DNA of 64,000 nt from Laccaria trichodermophora (GCA_018417955.1 JACTVC010000006.1:806001-870000), one strand, 5' to 3'. Positions 33,104 through 46,500 are shown, counted from the stretch's first letter. Notes: a model not told the origin generated them from the sequence alone. A program made the numbers and translations.

Positions 33104-33233
33104 TATAGAGTACTGCATATTTTAAGACAATTTCAAATCCATAGCAACTACGAAGACCCTTTCCACGAGCCGAAAAAACCCCTCTCCAAGTACACATCCC
33201 CATCCACCCAAGAAGTTCAAGATACAAGGGCCT

Positions 33234-36200
33234 TTACTCAGGTATATCAGGGCCAGACTTCTCCATCTCGTTCGATATCCGCCCTTCCTCCTCGCCGCCA
33301 TACTTCCTCACTTCACTCCCCTTCTCATCCTTGCTGCCAACGACCTCACTCTTGCCAGTAATAAGCGGACTGCTCTTAAACCTAGTCCCTTTCGGCATGC
33401 TGCCCACTGGTCGTGCATTTGCAGTAGACGCATCATTCACTCCCAGAGTTAAGTTTGCAATCGAGCTAGCGACAGATGGAGGTACGCTGGGAAACGAATT
33501 GCCAGAACTAGCAGCCGCCAACCGCCTTTTCCGATCAAGAAGGATCGCCTCAAGGGACGGGATTGGGGAGGTACTCCGAGGATCTACGGCTGACATAGCA
33601 GGAAGTGGGATGGAGAGATTAATTGGATCAGTGGCGACCGGTTTCAATTTCGTCTCGTCGACAGCCGATGAACCAATGCTGGCAAACGAAACGCTGGGCT
33701 GCTCAGCAACGACCGGGCGAACGTCGTCTGGAACAAGGAGGGGCTGGGGCATCTCTACGGCAGTGACCTGGCTCTCCATGGTTGGGTTCAAGGTCAACGC
33801 AGTTGTCGCTACAACGTCTCCGTGGGCCTGGGGGTCGATGTTGTTATTCTCAATATGTGGGACTTCGTCCCTCGGAACAGGAGGGGCACTACGTGAGCGT
33901 AAGAAACCGAGCCCCTTCAAAGCCATAGGTTTGAAAATTGGGGTCGGAGTCTTGATATTGGGAGAGATATCAACAGTTTCGACATTAATGCCAACAGCAG
34001 TCCGAGCCTCGTGCGAGTGATCAGCAGGAACCTCGTATGGGTCACCATGAGCGCCTTGGGGATCGAATTCATCATAGATTTCCTCTCCAATAAGTTCTGC
34101 AAAAGAAGTGTAAGCCAAAGACTTGTGTTAAAAAGGTAGCAGTAACGGTTACCTTCGAGGACGTCTTCCAAAGTGATGATACCTAGAGGCATGACAGCGG
34201 GGTCGAAGTTTTGCAGAAACTGTCGGAAGAGGATGTCAAAACCTGGAAAACAATTTTTAAGTAGAAGGGTCTTTACATCCTCTGCATTCTCTTTAGCCAA
34301 GACCGCATCAGCGGGCATCCTCTGTTCAAGCATAGACATGGAAGCCATCTCCATCGCAGCAGCCGGTAACTGGAAGGTTGTAATTTTGGACTTCTTGCCT
34401 TCATCTGCAGCAGCAGGAATCGAATCGTTATTCTCTCCGTCAGCGCCAGAGAGAGACTTCTTTTCCTTGCGTGCGAATTTCACAACTGTTGCTTGGTCGT
34501 TCTTGTCACTGGACATTGCAAAATCGATCTCACGGGGGGAGTCGCCTTCCAAAGTGGTACCATCGTCAGTCACACCTTCTTCAATGTCCTTATTCCTGTT
34601 CGCGCGGCGTCGGCCTACGCGTTTCTTCCTGTTGCCATCGGACTTTTCGTCCTCACTGGAATCAGTGTCGGAGTCTGTGTCCATTCCAACACGCTTGCGA
34701 AGGCGCTGGGATAGGCCTTGTTTGACGGCTTTCTTTACGCTGGCTGCCTGTGAATGATACAAAGGTCAGCATGGTGAATTTAGCCAAGAGGGCCGAGAGG
34801 ACCTTTTCGACGCTGAATCGGCTAACAATTGCCATATGACTTCTACCCTCCTGAAATTTGTCCAAGATACCCAGCAATGGTTCGTTGTTGGGGACGAAAG
34901 GAACTTTGTTGAGACGAATGTTGCGAAGGGGTGTGGCATCTGAACAGGTACCAGAACGTCGGTTTCAAGTTTAGCATGATTGATGTCGAGGCAATTACCT
35001 TTGGGATCTAAAAGCACGCATTGTTTTACTAGAAGAATACCAACAATCTTCTTTACACGTTGAGTACGTGGTTGCTGCTGTGCCGGCATGATGGTGCCAT
35101 TGGGCGTGATAGAAGACACCAAAACATCTACTTCCTCGTAAACTGGAATACGACTGTGCCCAGTTCCGCAAACCTTTGTGAGGGTGTTGTAATCAAGCTT
35201 TGAATCGATCGAAAGCATAAAGACATCGCTGATAGGAGTCATTGCCTGATCGTATAATAATTAATTTATGGAATGACGGATACAGCGTTCAATATTCGAC
35301 TGACCTGTTTGACAACCTTTTCTTGAAGATCGAGAGTTGCCCCGATGATGGTAACGGTGTCGATCTTCAGGTCTCCACCATGGGTGGCATGCGAGGAGTG
35401 CATTGCAATAAGTTCCTTGAGTTCTAAGCAGGCACGTGAGAGAGTGATTCTCTAGACATCTACTTGACTTACCTGCGCGTCTGTAAATGATTCCGTGGTG
35501 TCTTCCAAGGACGAACTCGAGGAATTTGGCTACTGGCCATGCAATGAATCCCTATTGAACGCTGAGATCAACTACCGCTGACGATTGAGGAAAAAAACAA
35601 AAGGCTCACCATTGCGTAAATCAAAACCTGTGTAAATCCCGCCATTTTCGCGCCCAAGTAAAGACCATGGCGGGTAAAGAGGGATTGAGGAATGATTTCC
35701 GCGAAGCTAATTAATTTTCTCCGGAATTAGCAAACCAAACAAAAGAGATATGACCAATCGAAATGGAGCACGATGTGATGTGATTCCTTGAACGAGTACG
35801 TATTGGGTAGAGTGGCTTCGCAACACCGCAGAGCGATGGTAGGAAAAGACTAATTAAGCGACTGAAGGGGTGTGTTCGCAGAATTGCCGGGGAGTGGGCA
35901 AGGAGGTGCAAGATGCCGATGCGGGGGGGATGATGATTCTTACATGACGATGAGAACAGTGCTGACAACGACACTGGGCACGCCGCCTCCCAAGACTGGG
36001 TCTGCGATGACGGGAAGAGTCTCGTTGACAATCATGTTGGCCAACAGGAGAGTAACAAGCAGCAAATGACCGTTCTTTCGAACAGGTTTAATCCTGTTTG
36101 CATACTCCTTCTGTTTACTACAGCAAAAAGGAATGAGTGAAGGCGGCGGCGATTAATGGGAGATTTACGGGGTGCCACTGATGCTCAGTACATTGAGCTG

Positions 36201-36503
36201 AGTCTCATCGAGACTCATATAGCCCAATGTTAATCCGGCAAATACACCCGACAGGAGCACAAGAACTGGGATGAGGATGACGAAGAGGATTTCCTTAGGA
36301 GTATGGGGGTCGAAACGCGTGGATCTGCGTTCAGGAGGGTTGACAGTGGCGCCGTCGCGGCGCAGGAGGCGCTGAACATGTTGTGCGGATAGAGTGAGGA
36401 GAGTATAGAGCAAACGGGAAGAGTGAGCGTGACGGAGAGAGGCAGGAACAGGGACCATTCGAGAGGGGAAAGAGCAAGAGGCACCAGCAGATGGGAATTC
36501 CAT
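33234..36503 (-). CDS. MAM3: CNNM/MAM3-type membrane protein (DUF21 plus CBS pair)
   Basis: Homologue of yeast Mam3, a vacuolar CNNM protein linked to metal-ion handling. The N-terminus carries a hydrophobic segment (ILFVILIPVLVLLSGVFAG, ~80-100) and LGYMSLDETQLNVLSISG, the start of the DUF21 transmembrane domain, continued by exons with LLLVTLLLANMIVNETLPVI and LPQSLFTRHGLYLGAKMAG. The CBS pair follows: VKQAMTPISDVFMLSIDSKL and GHSRIPVYEEVDVLVSS, then later VPNNEPLLGILDKFQEGRSH and IITLEDVLEGN, the signature end of the second CBS domain. A long acidic/basic insertion (34,300-34,740) and a ~250-residue disordered C-terminal tail (33,234-33,900) extend it. About ten introns are needed; several boundaries are approximate. 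It is divergently transcribed from the ABC1-kinase gene. Confidence 0.9.
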
Positions 36504-36852
36504 TATGTATCCGAAATTGCGTCACATGCTATGCCGTCATGCACGGACCCTCAAAGTCCACCCTCCGTTACCTTGGAACAGAAAAGTAAGAAACGGGCGC
36601 TGGCCAGGCATTCGAGAGGATATTAGCCACGTTTAGAGTCTTTTTGTGCAATAAGCTTTAGAGAGTGCTTGTTCTTGGCTCGCGGAGGTATTTATCCGTT
36701 ATTTGTACTTGTTACAATTAAAAGTGTGGGGACGTGTCCTATAGATGCCGGGACCCGGTTTTTTCAATGGATCACGAATGCTGTCGTCAAGACATTCTAT
36801 TTTCTTTGCTGGACGTTAACGTCGTCCCATTGCTCTGTCCTTACGCCAGCAG
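36504..36852. promoter_or_regulatory. Divergent promoter between MAM3 homologue and ABC1-family kinase
   Basis: 349 bp between two start codons facing away from each other. No confident motif was identified. Confidence 0.5.
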
Positions 36853-38987
36853 ATGATTGGGTCGCTTATCCAGAGACGGCCTAGATTATCATTTCAATCG
36901 CTTCGAACATTTTCGCGTGTTGCAGAACCTCGGCTGCAAAAGTCATCGCGTTTCGCAAAGTACGCTCGAAGAACCGGCTACCTTTGCGTCGGACTGGGAA
37001 CAGTATGGGCAGTTGACAAGACATACAACGCCTCTTCGATAATCCGTAACCTTAGAACACTCTGGACGGTAAGTCCTGTCTATACCGGATCGTTCAACGC
37101 AAGCACCCTAACTTCTCTTTCTCAGTGCGCCGCCATTACCTGGGATTATAAATGGAATTTCACACCAGAAAAGACTGAACTTATAGCCGAGCTTCATGAG
37201 CGCGTTGCGGAACGCATGTATAACTTATTGACTTCGAACGGTGGCTTATACATCAAGATCGGGTACGTTCATTTCTTTCCTTCGTACTGTGACGCTGAGC
37301 TCATCCAATCCCAGGCAGGCAATCGGAGCAAATGCAGCGTTGCTCCCCAAACCTATGCAAATCAAATTTGCTAGTCTATTCGATGACGCTCCGCAAATTC
37401 CATATTCTATTGTCCACGACGTTATTGTGTCAGAACTCGGTCGCCCACCAAGCGGACCCGGCGGGGTTTTTGAAAATTTCGAGGAAAAGGCTGTAGCAAG
37501 TGCTAGTGTCGCTCAGGTGCACAAGGCAAAACTGTGGCCGCGGATGGGGCCCGACGGAAAGGAAGAGAAGGAGGAACGATGGGTGGCAGTCAAGATTCAA
37601 AAGCCGGATGTAAGCAAACAGATGGAATGGGATCTAGGCGCCTACCGGATGGTAATGTGGATGTTTGAACACTGGGCATTTGACTTGCCAGTATACTTTG
37701 TTGTCGGTAAGCAATTTCATTTTGGAAATATCTGAGATGGAGCTTGACCTTTCATAATTTTTTTGCTAGATTTCATCTCGGACCACTTGCGGCAAGAATT
37801 GGACTTTATCCGCGAAGTAGACAACGCCCGACAGACGGCAGAGTTTGTTGCTAAGGAGGCCAGACTCCGAGATCGAGTCCATATTCCTGTGGTCTACCCG
37901 GAGTATTCCACGAAAAAAGTTATGGTCGCGGAGTGGATCGACGGTGTACGGCTGAGCGACAAAGCGGGAATATACCGCCTAATGGGCGAGCACGATCCAA
38001 AGCTCAATGAAGTCGACCTGTCAGCGGACCCTCTCTCGGCATCAGCGCTCGTCGCGTCATCACCCTCGTCAACTCGGTCTTCCTTCATCTTCCCGGACAA
38101 ACCTTTGAGAGGCGGCGTGCAGTCGATCATGCAGACCATGGTCGAACTGTTCTCCGCCCAAATGTTCGACTGGGGCTGGGTGCATTGTGATCCGCACCCC
38201 GGAAACGTCCTAGTCCGGCCTTCTCCCTCTGACCCTCGACGCGCGCAGTTAGTCCTCATCGATCATGGACTCTACGTTCGCGTTCCAGAAGACTTCAAAC
38301 GAAACTGGGTGCAATTGTGGAGATCAATGCTAGCTGGGGATTACAAGGGCGTGGAAGAGGTGACAACGAGCTGGGGGATGGGTCTTCCGGACCTGGTGGC
38401 GAGCTTCACCTTGATGAAGCCTGTCATTCTGACCAAGGGAAGGAAGAAGAAGGAACAGAAAGAGGGCGAAGTGAGGAAGGAGTTGACGCAGTACGAATTG
38501 AGTGTCAGAATGAAGCGGAAGCTGAAGGAATTTCTGACGGACACTGATCGAATGCCAAAAGTTTTGATTTTCTTAACGAGGAATATGCGTATGGTCCAAG
38601 GTATGTCCTCACTCCCTAATCATATATTCCTTTCCTCAAAGCCCTTTCACAGGAAACAACCAATCTTTTGGCTCACCTGTGAATCGTATCAAAATCACAG
38701 GTTTCTGGGCCTCACGGTCTCAGATTGGCAATTCAAACTTGACTGTTAGAGAGCGCGTCAAGGAGTGGTGGCACGACCTTGTCTTCCGCGTTGTGATGCT
38801 TACCCTGGACCTTTCGTTCTGGAAAAGCCGCTTCTTGAGGTGGTTCAGGAATTGGCGAGCTAACTTGCATCTAGGGGGTAGGGTTTCTCGTAGTGGTGGT
38901 TTTGAGGATGAGTTAGAACGGACTATGAGGGATTTCGCAAAGGATAACTTGGGCATTAATGTCGGGGAGGGTGCGTTTGCTGGTTGA
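36853..38987 (+). CDS. Mitochondrial ABC1/UbiB (ADCK1/MCP2-like) atypical kinase
   Basis: The UbiB family consists of atypical kinase-like ATPases involved in mitochondrial lipid and coenzyme Q homeostasis. The N-terminus is Arg/Ser-rich without acidic residues (MIGSLIQRRPRLSFQSLRTF), typical of a mitochondrial targeting sequence, followed by a hydrophobic segment (YLCVGLGTVWAV). The family-specific KxGQ motif is visible across a splice as LYIKIG/QAIGANAALLP, the Ala-rich loop as ASASVAQVH, the ATP-site Lys in WVAVKIQKP, the catalytic segment as WVHCDPHPGNVLV, and the metal-binding segment as LVLIDHGLY. Introns at about 37,069-37,125, 37,263-37,315, 37,706-37,769 and 38,600-38,652 join the exons. 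Length ~600 residues. ADCK1/MCP2 type is favoured by the KIGQAIG spelling, but the subfamily is not certain. Confidence 0.88.
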
Positions 38988-39289
38988 TGGGAATGTAAGA
39001 AGTACCTTACAATTTGGATAATAACCTACTGTAATTCTGCTGAACTAATTGAATATCGCCTGCAACTCACAGACTCCCACTTATATCAAGTGCACGTGGT
39101 CAATTCGGCCTCTGCATACTGGAATACGTAAACACTCTATGCACATATACAACACCGCTCAACTTGTCACCTGCCCTGCAAAAATGAAACCTAGATTATT
39201 GTGGTAGGAGATGCATATCTTCCGTTGGGCCTTCCTGGCGGAATACCAACAGCAGATTTAGTTGGGAACTGAGGGTAATCACTTATTGT
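38988..39289. other. Intergenic between convergent genes, nothing recognised
   Basis: About 300 bp separating the stop of the ABC1-family gene from the stop of the first HNH nuclease; it should contain both 3' ends. Confidence 0.5.
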
Positions 39290-40329
39290 TCAACATTTGG
39301 CAAGATAGTTGGTCAACGCCGTCTTCTCAGCGCTATCAATTGTGAGCGAGTATTGGTGCTTGACGGTCACCCAAGCTCGGACGTATGTGCAAACGAAACT
39401 AACCAGAGGCGGGACCCATTTCGCTACGTCTAGAGAGAACAAAAATTAAGTAGGTCATGCGAGAAGTCGCGGCAAGTCAACAAACCTTTGTCTCCTGCCA
39501 ATGGTAAAAGAGAAGAAGTAAGTACGACACAGCAGCTTTGATGATTTTCTTGCCTTTCGATCGGTTCGCACTGTTTCGAAAGCTTGAATCAATCGATCAT
39601 GCCAGCATGATGCTTGGCTTACCTGCTGGAGACGGCTACCAATTGGGGTCGAGTGAGGTCATTAGCGAATGCTTCGCGCTGAGCGGCGGTCCAGTCACGC
39701 GCCCCAGAAACCCATGCCTACTTCGACAGATCGATTAGTCGTCTCAATAAGAAAAAGCATCACTCCCGACCTCCTTGAGTGGGACGACGTGATCCTGAAG
39801 AATCCAAAAATTCAAGAGAATTTTTTAACAAAGAAGGGAGAAGACCAACGATGTCGAAATTGCTAGCGACTGTCGTGGAGATGCCATCATACGGGGAGAC
39901 CCAGTTGCCGGACGTCGCAGTGCACGCACTGTTGGTCACGACATCGGTACCATCGCGAATTAGAACAGCTACGTCAGAAGACGTGAATGGATAACAGGGT
40001 AGATTACGTCGGTGAACAGCTTACTTTCGCGCGTATCGCACTTTCCTGCAACTAAAAATATGTTATCATGACTGGACTAGATTTAGTGAGCTCACTGATG
40101 TCCCATAACTTGAACGCCGAGCGTGCATACGCAGGGCTGTTTGAATCGACTGCGACGGTCACTGAAAATCCGCGTAACGACAAAATATAGATAAATGGGT
40201 TGACGACGTACACTGTGATAGATATGTTTTCGCCGTTACGGTGCTCACAGGTGTTGGCAGGGCGCGTGGAAGCGGTGCGGCTATTGCTGCTGCAACGACG
40301 GCAAGGAATGTAAGACTGGCACCACGCAT
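39290..40329 (-). CDS. Secreted HNH nuclease (DUF1524/GmrSD C-like), copy A
   Basis: A ~200-residue protein split into many small exons. It starts MRGASLTFLAVVAAAIAAPL, a clear signal peptide with an Ala-x-Ala cleavage region, so secretion is expected. The HNH core is a 24 nt micro-exon at 39,771-39,794 (DHVVPLKE), followed by SGARDWTAAQREAFANDLTR and a 17 nt micro-exon at 39,554-39,570 that supplies ANRSKG. The donor after this exon is GC (AAAG|GCAAG), so one intron is GC-AG. A 9 nt micro-exon (39,486-39,494, GDK) leads to DVAKWVPPLVSFVCTYVRAW and the end NYLAKC. It is a tandem paralogue of the gene at 41,417-42,488, with related sequence also upstream. It probably degrades extracellular nucleic acid; that is inference. 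Confidence 0.8.
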
Positions 40330-41416
40330 TATTGAGGGGTAAGTGGGGTATTGGTAAGATGCAGGTGTAAAGAACCAACGTTCGAAGGCCACGTTTTATA
40401 CTAAATTTCCATCAGTCGCGCTACTATGTACTGGTCGGGCGTTGCTTCAAGTTACCTCGGTGTTCTTCCTAGTCCGCATGACGAGCATCGTAAGATTAAG
40501 TCGGACCTGGTTGCTGTGTGGCAGGCGGGCGGTAGCCAAATCCGATAACACCTGATCGCGGGGACCATGCGAAGTGGCCAAAAAAAAGTCCTTACTCTGC
40601 CACAAAGTACTAGTTGGTGTGGCTAGAGTTATTTGGGCTAAGGTTCACTTCTTCTCAGCAGACTCGTCTTGCGGCCAAATCCATCTTATCTGAGAGCTGG
40701 CGGTCAACTTGAGGAGTTTAGGTGCAGTGCAGTTATTTTTGGTCACAAAGTCCTCGTCTCCTTGGCGAAGCTACAAAGCCTTGGCAGAGTGCACGAGCCT
40801 TCAAGAGACCAACTTGAGACGAAGTCCGAACTTCGCGTAATGCATGGACTATTACCCAGACAAGTTCCACTTTTTAAGGTGGAGTGTGTATTCGGCGGCA
40901 GTGGATTTGAGAATGACTTCAAGGAACGGACTAGAGTAAATCTGAGGAGTAGAGGAGGAGAGAAGAGTGATCGTATTACATAACATTACGTTTGTTGCTG
41001 CCTATTTTTATATAACGACTCGGAATACTTACAAACGAATTCAACTTGAATTCAACGCTCTGATCTCAACTGCCCATATCATGATTCCTGAGGCGTGAAG
41101 TGAAAAATGTGTGGAAGTTTGCCTTAGTATATCTAGTACAATTTCTATGACGCTCATTGTGCTACTAGCTAGCAACTTACCGTCTCTGGCAAGCTACAAA
41201 GTTGGCGGTCAGTCAATTTGTGCAACGCCAAATTTTAAATGGGATGCTTGAGGACTCTACGAATACACACAACTGGCTTATGGTAACAACGAGAAATGTC
41301 ACGGTGGATACTCTCTTGAGTATCGTTCAAGAATAAAAAAATGAGAGTGGAGGTCGTGGCTTTGGCAATGCAGAACAGGTTCCGATCCTCGCTGCCCGCT
41401 GCCCCTTCCGAGTTAT
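40330..41416. other. Intergenic DNA between duplicated nucleases
   Basis: The part nearest copy A (to ~40,810) resembles the upstream region of copy B (to ~43,030): for example TGGTTATTTTTAGTATCCC-like and GCAAAGCCTTGG-like blocks followed by GTGCACGAGC, so the duplication includes the promoter. The rest to 41,416 holds nothing recognised. Confidence 0.5.
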
Positions 41417-42488
41417 TCAACAATTGTTTAGGTAGTTAGTCAACGCCGTCTTCTCGGCGCTATCGATTGTGAGCGAGTAGTAGTATTTGACCTGAACCCA
41501 GGCGCGGACGTAGGTGCAAACGAAACTGGTCAAGGGCGGGACCCAGTTCGCAACATCTGAGGAGTCCATAAATAAGTAAGGTGGTGCGAGAAACTTGCGT
41601 GGACAGGACAGACCTTTGTCTCCTGTCGTCCATACGCAAATCAATTGTTGTGATACAGAGGGACGATCGGTTACTTACCCTTGGACTGATTCAAGCTGTT
41701 CGATCAAGGAGAAAAAAAAACGAATCAACCCCTCATAGTATGATTGCTATTCCAACTACTTACTTGTCAGTGACAGCTACCAGTTGGGGTCGAGTGAGGT
41801 CATTTGCAAATGCTTCGCGCTGAGCGGCGGTCCAGTCTCGTGCGCCAGAAATCCAAGCCTGCGTCCATAAAACAAATCAGTCAATCGGCTCGAAAAAAAG
41901 TAGCCATGCGCCTCTGACCTCCTTGAGTGGAACCACGTGATCCTGAAGAATAGGTGTAAAAAATCCGGAGAATTGGGAAAAAATATGTAGATACGAACAA
42001 TGTCAAGATCGCTGGCGAGGGTTGTTGGGACGCCATCATATGGAGAAACCCAGTTGCCAGACGTCGCGGTGCACGCATTGTTGGTGACAACATTGGTACC
42101 ATCTCGAATTAGGACGGCTGTCAAAGAAAATGCGAATAAGTGGCAGAGATATCATCATGTCGACGAGCGGCTTACTTTCGCGCGTGTCACAATTTCCTGA
42201 GACTAAAAAAAATCGTGACCACCATCCCTTGGACTACACTCTGCAAACTTACTGATATCCCATGTCTTGAATGCTGACCGCGCATATGCGGGGACGTTGG
42301 AATCAACCGCAACAGTCACTGAAAATCCGCGTCAACAGCAAATAGATCACTTGATTGATGAGATACTCACGTTGTGATAGATAAGTTTTTGCCGTAGCGG
42401 TGCTCACAGGTGTTGGCAGGGCACGCGGAAGTGGAGTCGCTAACGCTGCAGAAACGATGGAAAAGAATGCAAGACTGGTAACGCGCAT
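41417..42488 (-). CDS. Secreted HNH nuclease (DUF1524/GmrSD C-like), copy B
   Basis: Same architecture as copy A: signal peptide MRVTSLAFFSIVSAALATPL, then LPTPVSTATAKTYLSQ, LTVAVDSNVPAYARSAFKTW, GNCDTRE, LIRDGTNVVTNNACTATSGN, and the catalytic DHVVPLKE in a 24 nt micro-exon (41,919-41,942). A 17 nt micro-exon (41,679-41,695) supplies LNQSKG and a 9 nt micro-exon (41,614-41,622) supplies GDK. The protein ends SLTIDSAEKTALTNYLNNC. All introns here are GT-AG. The family's HNH His-Asn pattern (DHVVPL... NQSKG) is complete, so the enzyme should be active. About 200 residues, usual for fungal members. Copy A lies 2.1 kb downstream on the same strand. Confidence 0.85.
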
Positions 42489-43540
42489 CTTATAAGCGTA
42501 GAGCGGTTTTTGGTCGGTAAGATGCAGATGCCAAAAAACCAAGTTTCAAGACCACATTTTATAGCAAACTTTTGTCGATTGTCATCCTCATCGGACATTA
42601 CTTGACTCGGAGTTCTTGTCAAATCGCATGACAAGCACAGGACTGCATAGGACTAGTCTGGACTAGTTCGGACCTGATTAATGCCAGCCTGGCAGAGCCA
42701 AGACTCAAGATAACATCTGATCAGAAGGTACCATGCCACCAGAGTGTTGGCTAAAACGATAAGCGTCGTTAGCATCACATTAGCTGGTGTGGCCAAGTAG
42801 GAAGGTCCTTGAATGCCGAGGCCAGTTTGCCCTTCAAGTTCTCAGCCAGATTGCCCTTGTCGTAGCCTCCAATACTTACTATTTCAGCCAAACTTGGGCA
42901 CGGCAGCGGTGGAGTTCCTAGAGGTTCACATGTGGTTATTTTTAGTATCCCAAGGTTGAGGTCTCCTTGGCATTTAGGTCCTTAAGCGATTCCGGAGCTG
43001 CAAAGCCTTGGCGGTGTGCACGAGCGCTGAAATAGGTTCCTCTGATTGTTGCACGTTTGCTTAAACAATGAAAAATCATAATAGCGGAACGACGTACATG
43101 GAGCACATGAAGCTGGAATAAAGCACGTTCATAGATCTTCGTCGAAACTGATGACGGATGCCAAACGGATGCCAGGTACTGGTAGACGTCGTCGCCTGCT
43201 AGTATAAAATTAAAAACGTTAATGTTGTTTGGCTATGTTGACAAATGATGTCATCATCATCGTTTCTCCCTTCCTCCTCACAATTTCTCTCAATTGAAGG
43301 GGGTATCAACAGACTCTATAAGGGAAGCGCACCGTTGTAATACTACCAACCGACGGGGTGCAGGCAACAACTTTATGCATATATATATGCATTACGACCA
43401 ATAAGGTTACCAACGACTTTACCAGATTACCCCAACGCTCGACACGTTCCGAAATCTCAGTTTCAACTGAGTGTATTCTACCAACCTACTATAATGTATA
43501 CACAGGGAGTTCTTAAGCGATGGAAAAGAGAGAGCAGAAT
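42489..43540. other. Intergenic DNA upstream of nuclease copy B
   Basis: Contains the promoter of copy B and a short palindrome ATGCATATATATATGCAT at 43,375-43,392. No other feature recognised. Confidence 0.5.
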
Positions 43541-46500
43541 TTACAAACTGCTTTCCATTCTGGCGTGGTTCGTTGCTAAATCATCGTCGAAAGGGTATTC
43601 CAGTTTCCTTGAATCCTCCCTCACGACCAAGGTCTTCTCAATGGTATCAGCCAGCCCACTTCGAATCGTCCGCGCCGTCTCTTTCATCCCCAGCCCCGCC
43701 TCCTCAAGTCCGCTGAGCACTGGCTCGTAGATGCTTCGATCGGTGGGGCCTACAACGCCTCTCAAGTGCACCTTGCCATCGAGAACGTTCAGGGCAGCGA
43801 TGGCCACAGGAATTCCAACTGTACGCGCCATTGCTGAACCTTCAGTGCCTCCAAAAGTGATCAGGGATGAGGTGTGCACTGTTTCTGGCGCCCTGGGACC
43901 CAGACCTTTCTCTCGTGTGATGACTTCGTGTGATAGGACGACAATGTCCCGCTCGTGTGGAGCATAGCGTAATTTTTCGCTGAGGAGATACGCAAAAAGA
44001 TCCAGAGGTGTCATGGGACCGTCGGGGAGTGTGGGCATTCGAACTCTTGATGGAGGAAGGACGGTGGGTGGGGTAAGACCGAGCCATTCCAGCACCTCGG
44101 TGAGAGCCTCAAGTTGACTGGGTCGTATGACCTCCCTGATATCGGGAGGGTCGATTTGAGACGGGTAGTGAAGGCTCATCGCCTGTGACACCAGACTTGT
44201 CCATCCTTCAAGCCAAATTGTTTCGTTCCGCTCTAGGAGCCCCAGTGAAACAAACGAGTCCATTAAGTTTGAGAATCCGGGGTACCTGCAATGACAGCGG
44301 TTGAGTCCAAAGCCATCGGATAATCGAAAAGAGCCTCACCGCAGCGTACCACGAAGCATGGTTCTTTCGCCGAAAATTCCGTAGGGCTTATTGTAAATTA
44401 AACTGTCTCTATTCGGAAGTCCTTCGAGTTTGAATTCGTCGGTGATGGGCACGTTAGGGAAGTGGCTACGGAGAAGCTTTTCGCCGTAGACAGAGTGAAC
44501 CTGTGGCATAGAGATCATGAGTGACAAGATCAACATTTAGACGTTGTAATGCTGACGCTATTGTTAATTTTGTATCGAGCCGAGTTCAAAGCTGCAGTGA
44601 GAACCCCATGTGGCCTCCAGCTAAATTTGTATCGCAACGGAACGTGAGAGTCCTCGGGTGCCGGAAGTCCTCCACAGAAGGATATAAAAGAGACGACCTC
44701 TTTGTTCTTCTGCTGAAGCCGGGAGACTAGGTCGAGAGCAGAACAGTGGTCGATACCTGGATCAAGCCCGATCTCATTCAAAAGGAGAACATCTGCATGA
44801 ATAGCACTGAATGGAGTCGGTTAGGTTGCGTATGTGCACTCGGCGAACTACAATAAAACTCACCGATCGTTCAGCAGGTTCATTTCGTGGGAAATGTAAG
44901 ACGCGGTCACCATGTGTTTACGGTGAAGAACGCATAGCTCAGCAACATCAGCATGCATGGTGGCGGGCAAGAGGCTATCGCAATTGCAAACATATAAGCA
45001 AAAATTAACATGCCAATGGCGCATGCAGCAAACCTAATGACGACATCAGCATCTTTGACTAGGTGCTCATAGCTTGATGTCTTTGACACGTTGATGATTC
45101 GGTATTTCACATTCAGATGCGATCCGACGAGGGTTTGAAGTTCCTGGAGCGAATTGCTCGCAATGACGAGCTCTACATCCCCCCTCTTGGCAATTGTGTT
45201 AACCGCAGGACCTGCAACCATGCCGCTGCCTAGCATCAAAACTTTCTTCTTGGTTCGAGGTGATTGAAGGACCGCGGTTGTTTCTGGCTCAGCCCGTGGT
45301 ATTGAGGCAATCGCCTCTGTGGATTTGCCGTTTGTCTCAGTCGTAGCGGCCTTGGCATGGTATACATTGACTGCAGACTGCAACCACTCGTGCTTTTCCG
45401 CAAGTTTTCCTTCCTTAGCAATAGTAGCCTTCTCGAGGGCTGCAGTGAACTCGTCATTCGTGGAGCCGTCAAAGGTTCCAATCAGACTTTCAAGGTAGGG
45501 AAGAAGAGATCGCGAGAAATGCTGAGAAGCATCGAGGGGTATAGATGCTGGGAGGATATCCACAGACATAATTTGAACAGGAGGATACTCTGCTGGGAGG
45601 CAGGTAGGCCTTGTCTTGAAGAATGGCGCAGAGAGTGTCGTTGCTTTCGTCATAAACTCAAGGCCGCCCTGCAAAGAATGTGTTCATATATGGAGAATAC
45701 GCGTAAGATCAGAACGAACCTCGACGTCACAGCTGATGTCGCCGATATTGGTGAATCGAGCTCCGCCTAGCTGCCGGGCACGTTCAAGAGCAACGGTTAG
45801 CTGTTCGTTGGTCATCAGCCGGGGGAAAGAGGGTGACCATCCTGTGCCGTTCAGGAAAAGAGTAAGGTAGGGTGCGACCTAGCATACCAGATATCAGATA
45901 ATGGTGGGCTTCCTGTTGATGATGCATGCATTCACCTTTTCCGCAAAAACGGAGATATAGGACTGCGGTGATGTATAATAACGCGCTCGGTCGTAAGGGC
46001 TCCCATCCACCCCAATAAAGTAGTCCTCTGGTTTGGCGTGTACGAGGTAGATCTAAGGTTTAGGTAGAGGACATGATTAGTAGAACACTGAAAAGTACAG
46101 AATAAGCTAACCTTACGAAGGTCAGTTTCTAGGTGAAGTGACGGTTAGTTCATGATGTGTAAACTAGCTAGCCGCCAGGCTCACCCGGATTCTTAACAAG
46201 ATTGTCGAGATCCGCGACGTTGACCATCTGAATAGGTAATTCAGAAAGCATGGTCAAGCATCCTTCTGCAACATTTCCCCGCCTGAAATGTGTGTCATTA
46301 GAGTAGTGACGACTGCATGCAATTTCAAAGAAAATACCCTGTGAGACCAATCACGGAGGGGCCCAGTTTAGGAGGAGTTCCCGACTTTGATATTGTGTCG
46401 CCAATTTCGCGCAAAGCAGCGCGAAGGCGTTCCAATGACGGGAGTGTATGTGGCCGAGGGGTATACTACAGGGCAAACATTGTGACAGTAAGAGCAAGGT

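Noticed and set aside
33331..34757. Long plus-strand frames opposite the MAM3 homologue
   Set aside because: They are antisense shadows; the minus strand carries the CBS signature and splice structure.
39490..39660. Loss of the NxSKG catalytic micro-exon in nuclease copy A
   Set aside because: At first the exon seemed missing because no GT donor follows it. Aligning to copy B shows a 17 nt exon at 39,554-39,570 with a GC donor that restores ANRSKG, so copy A looks intact.
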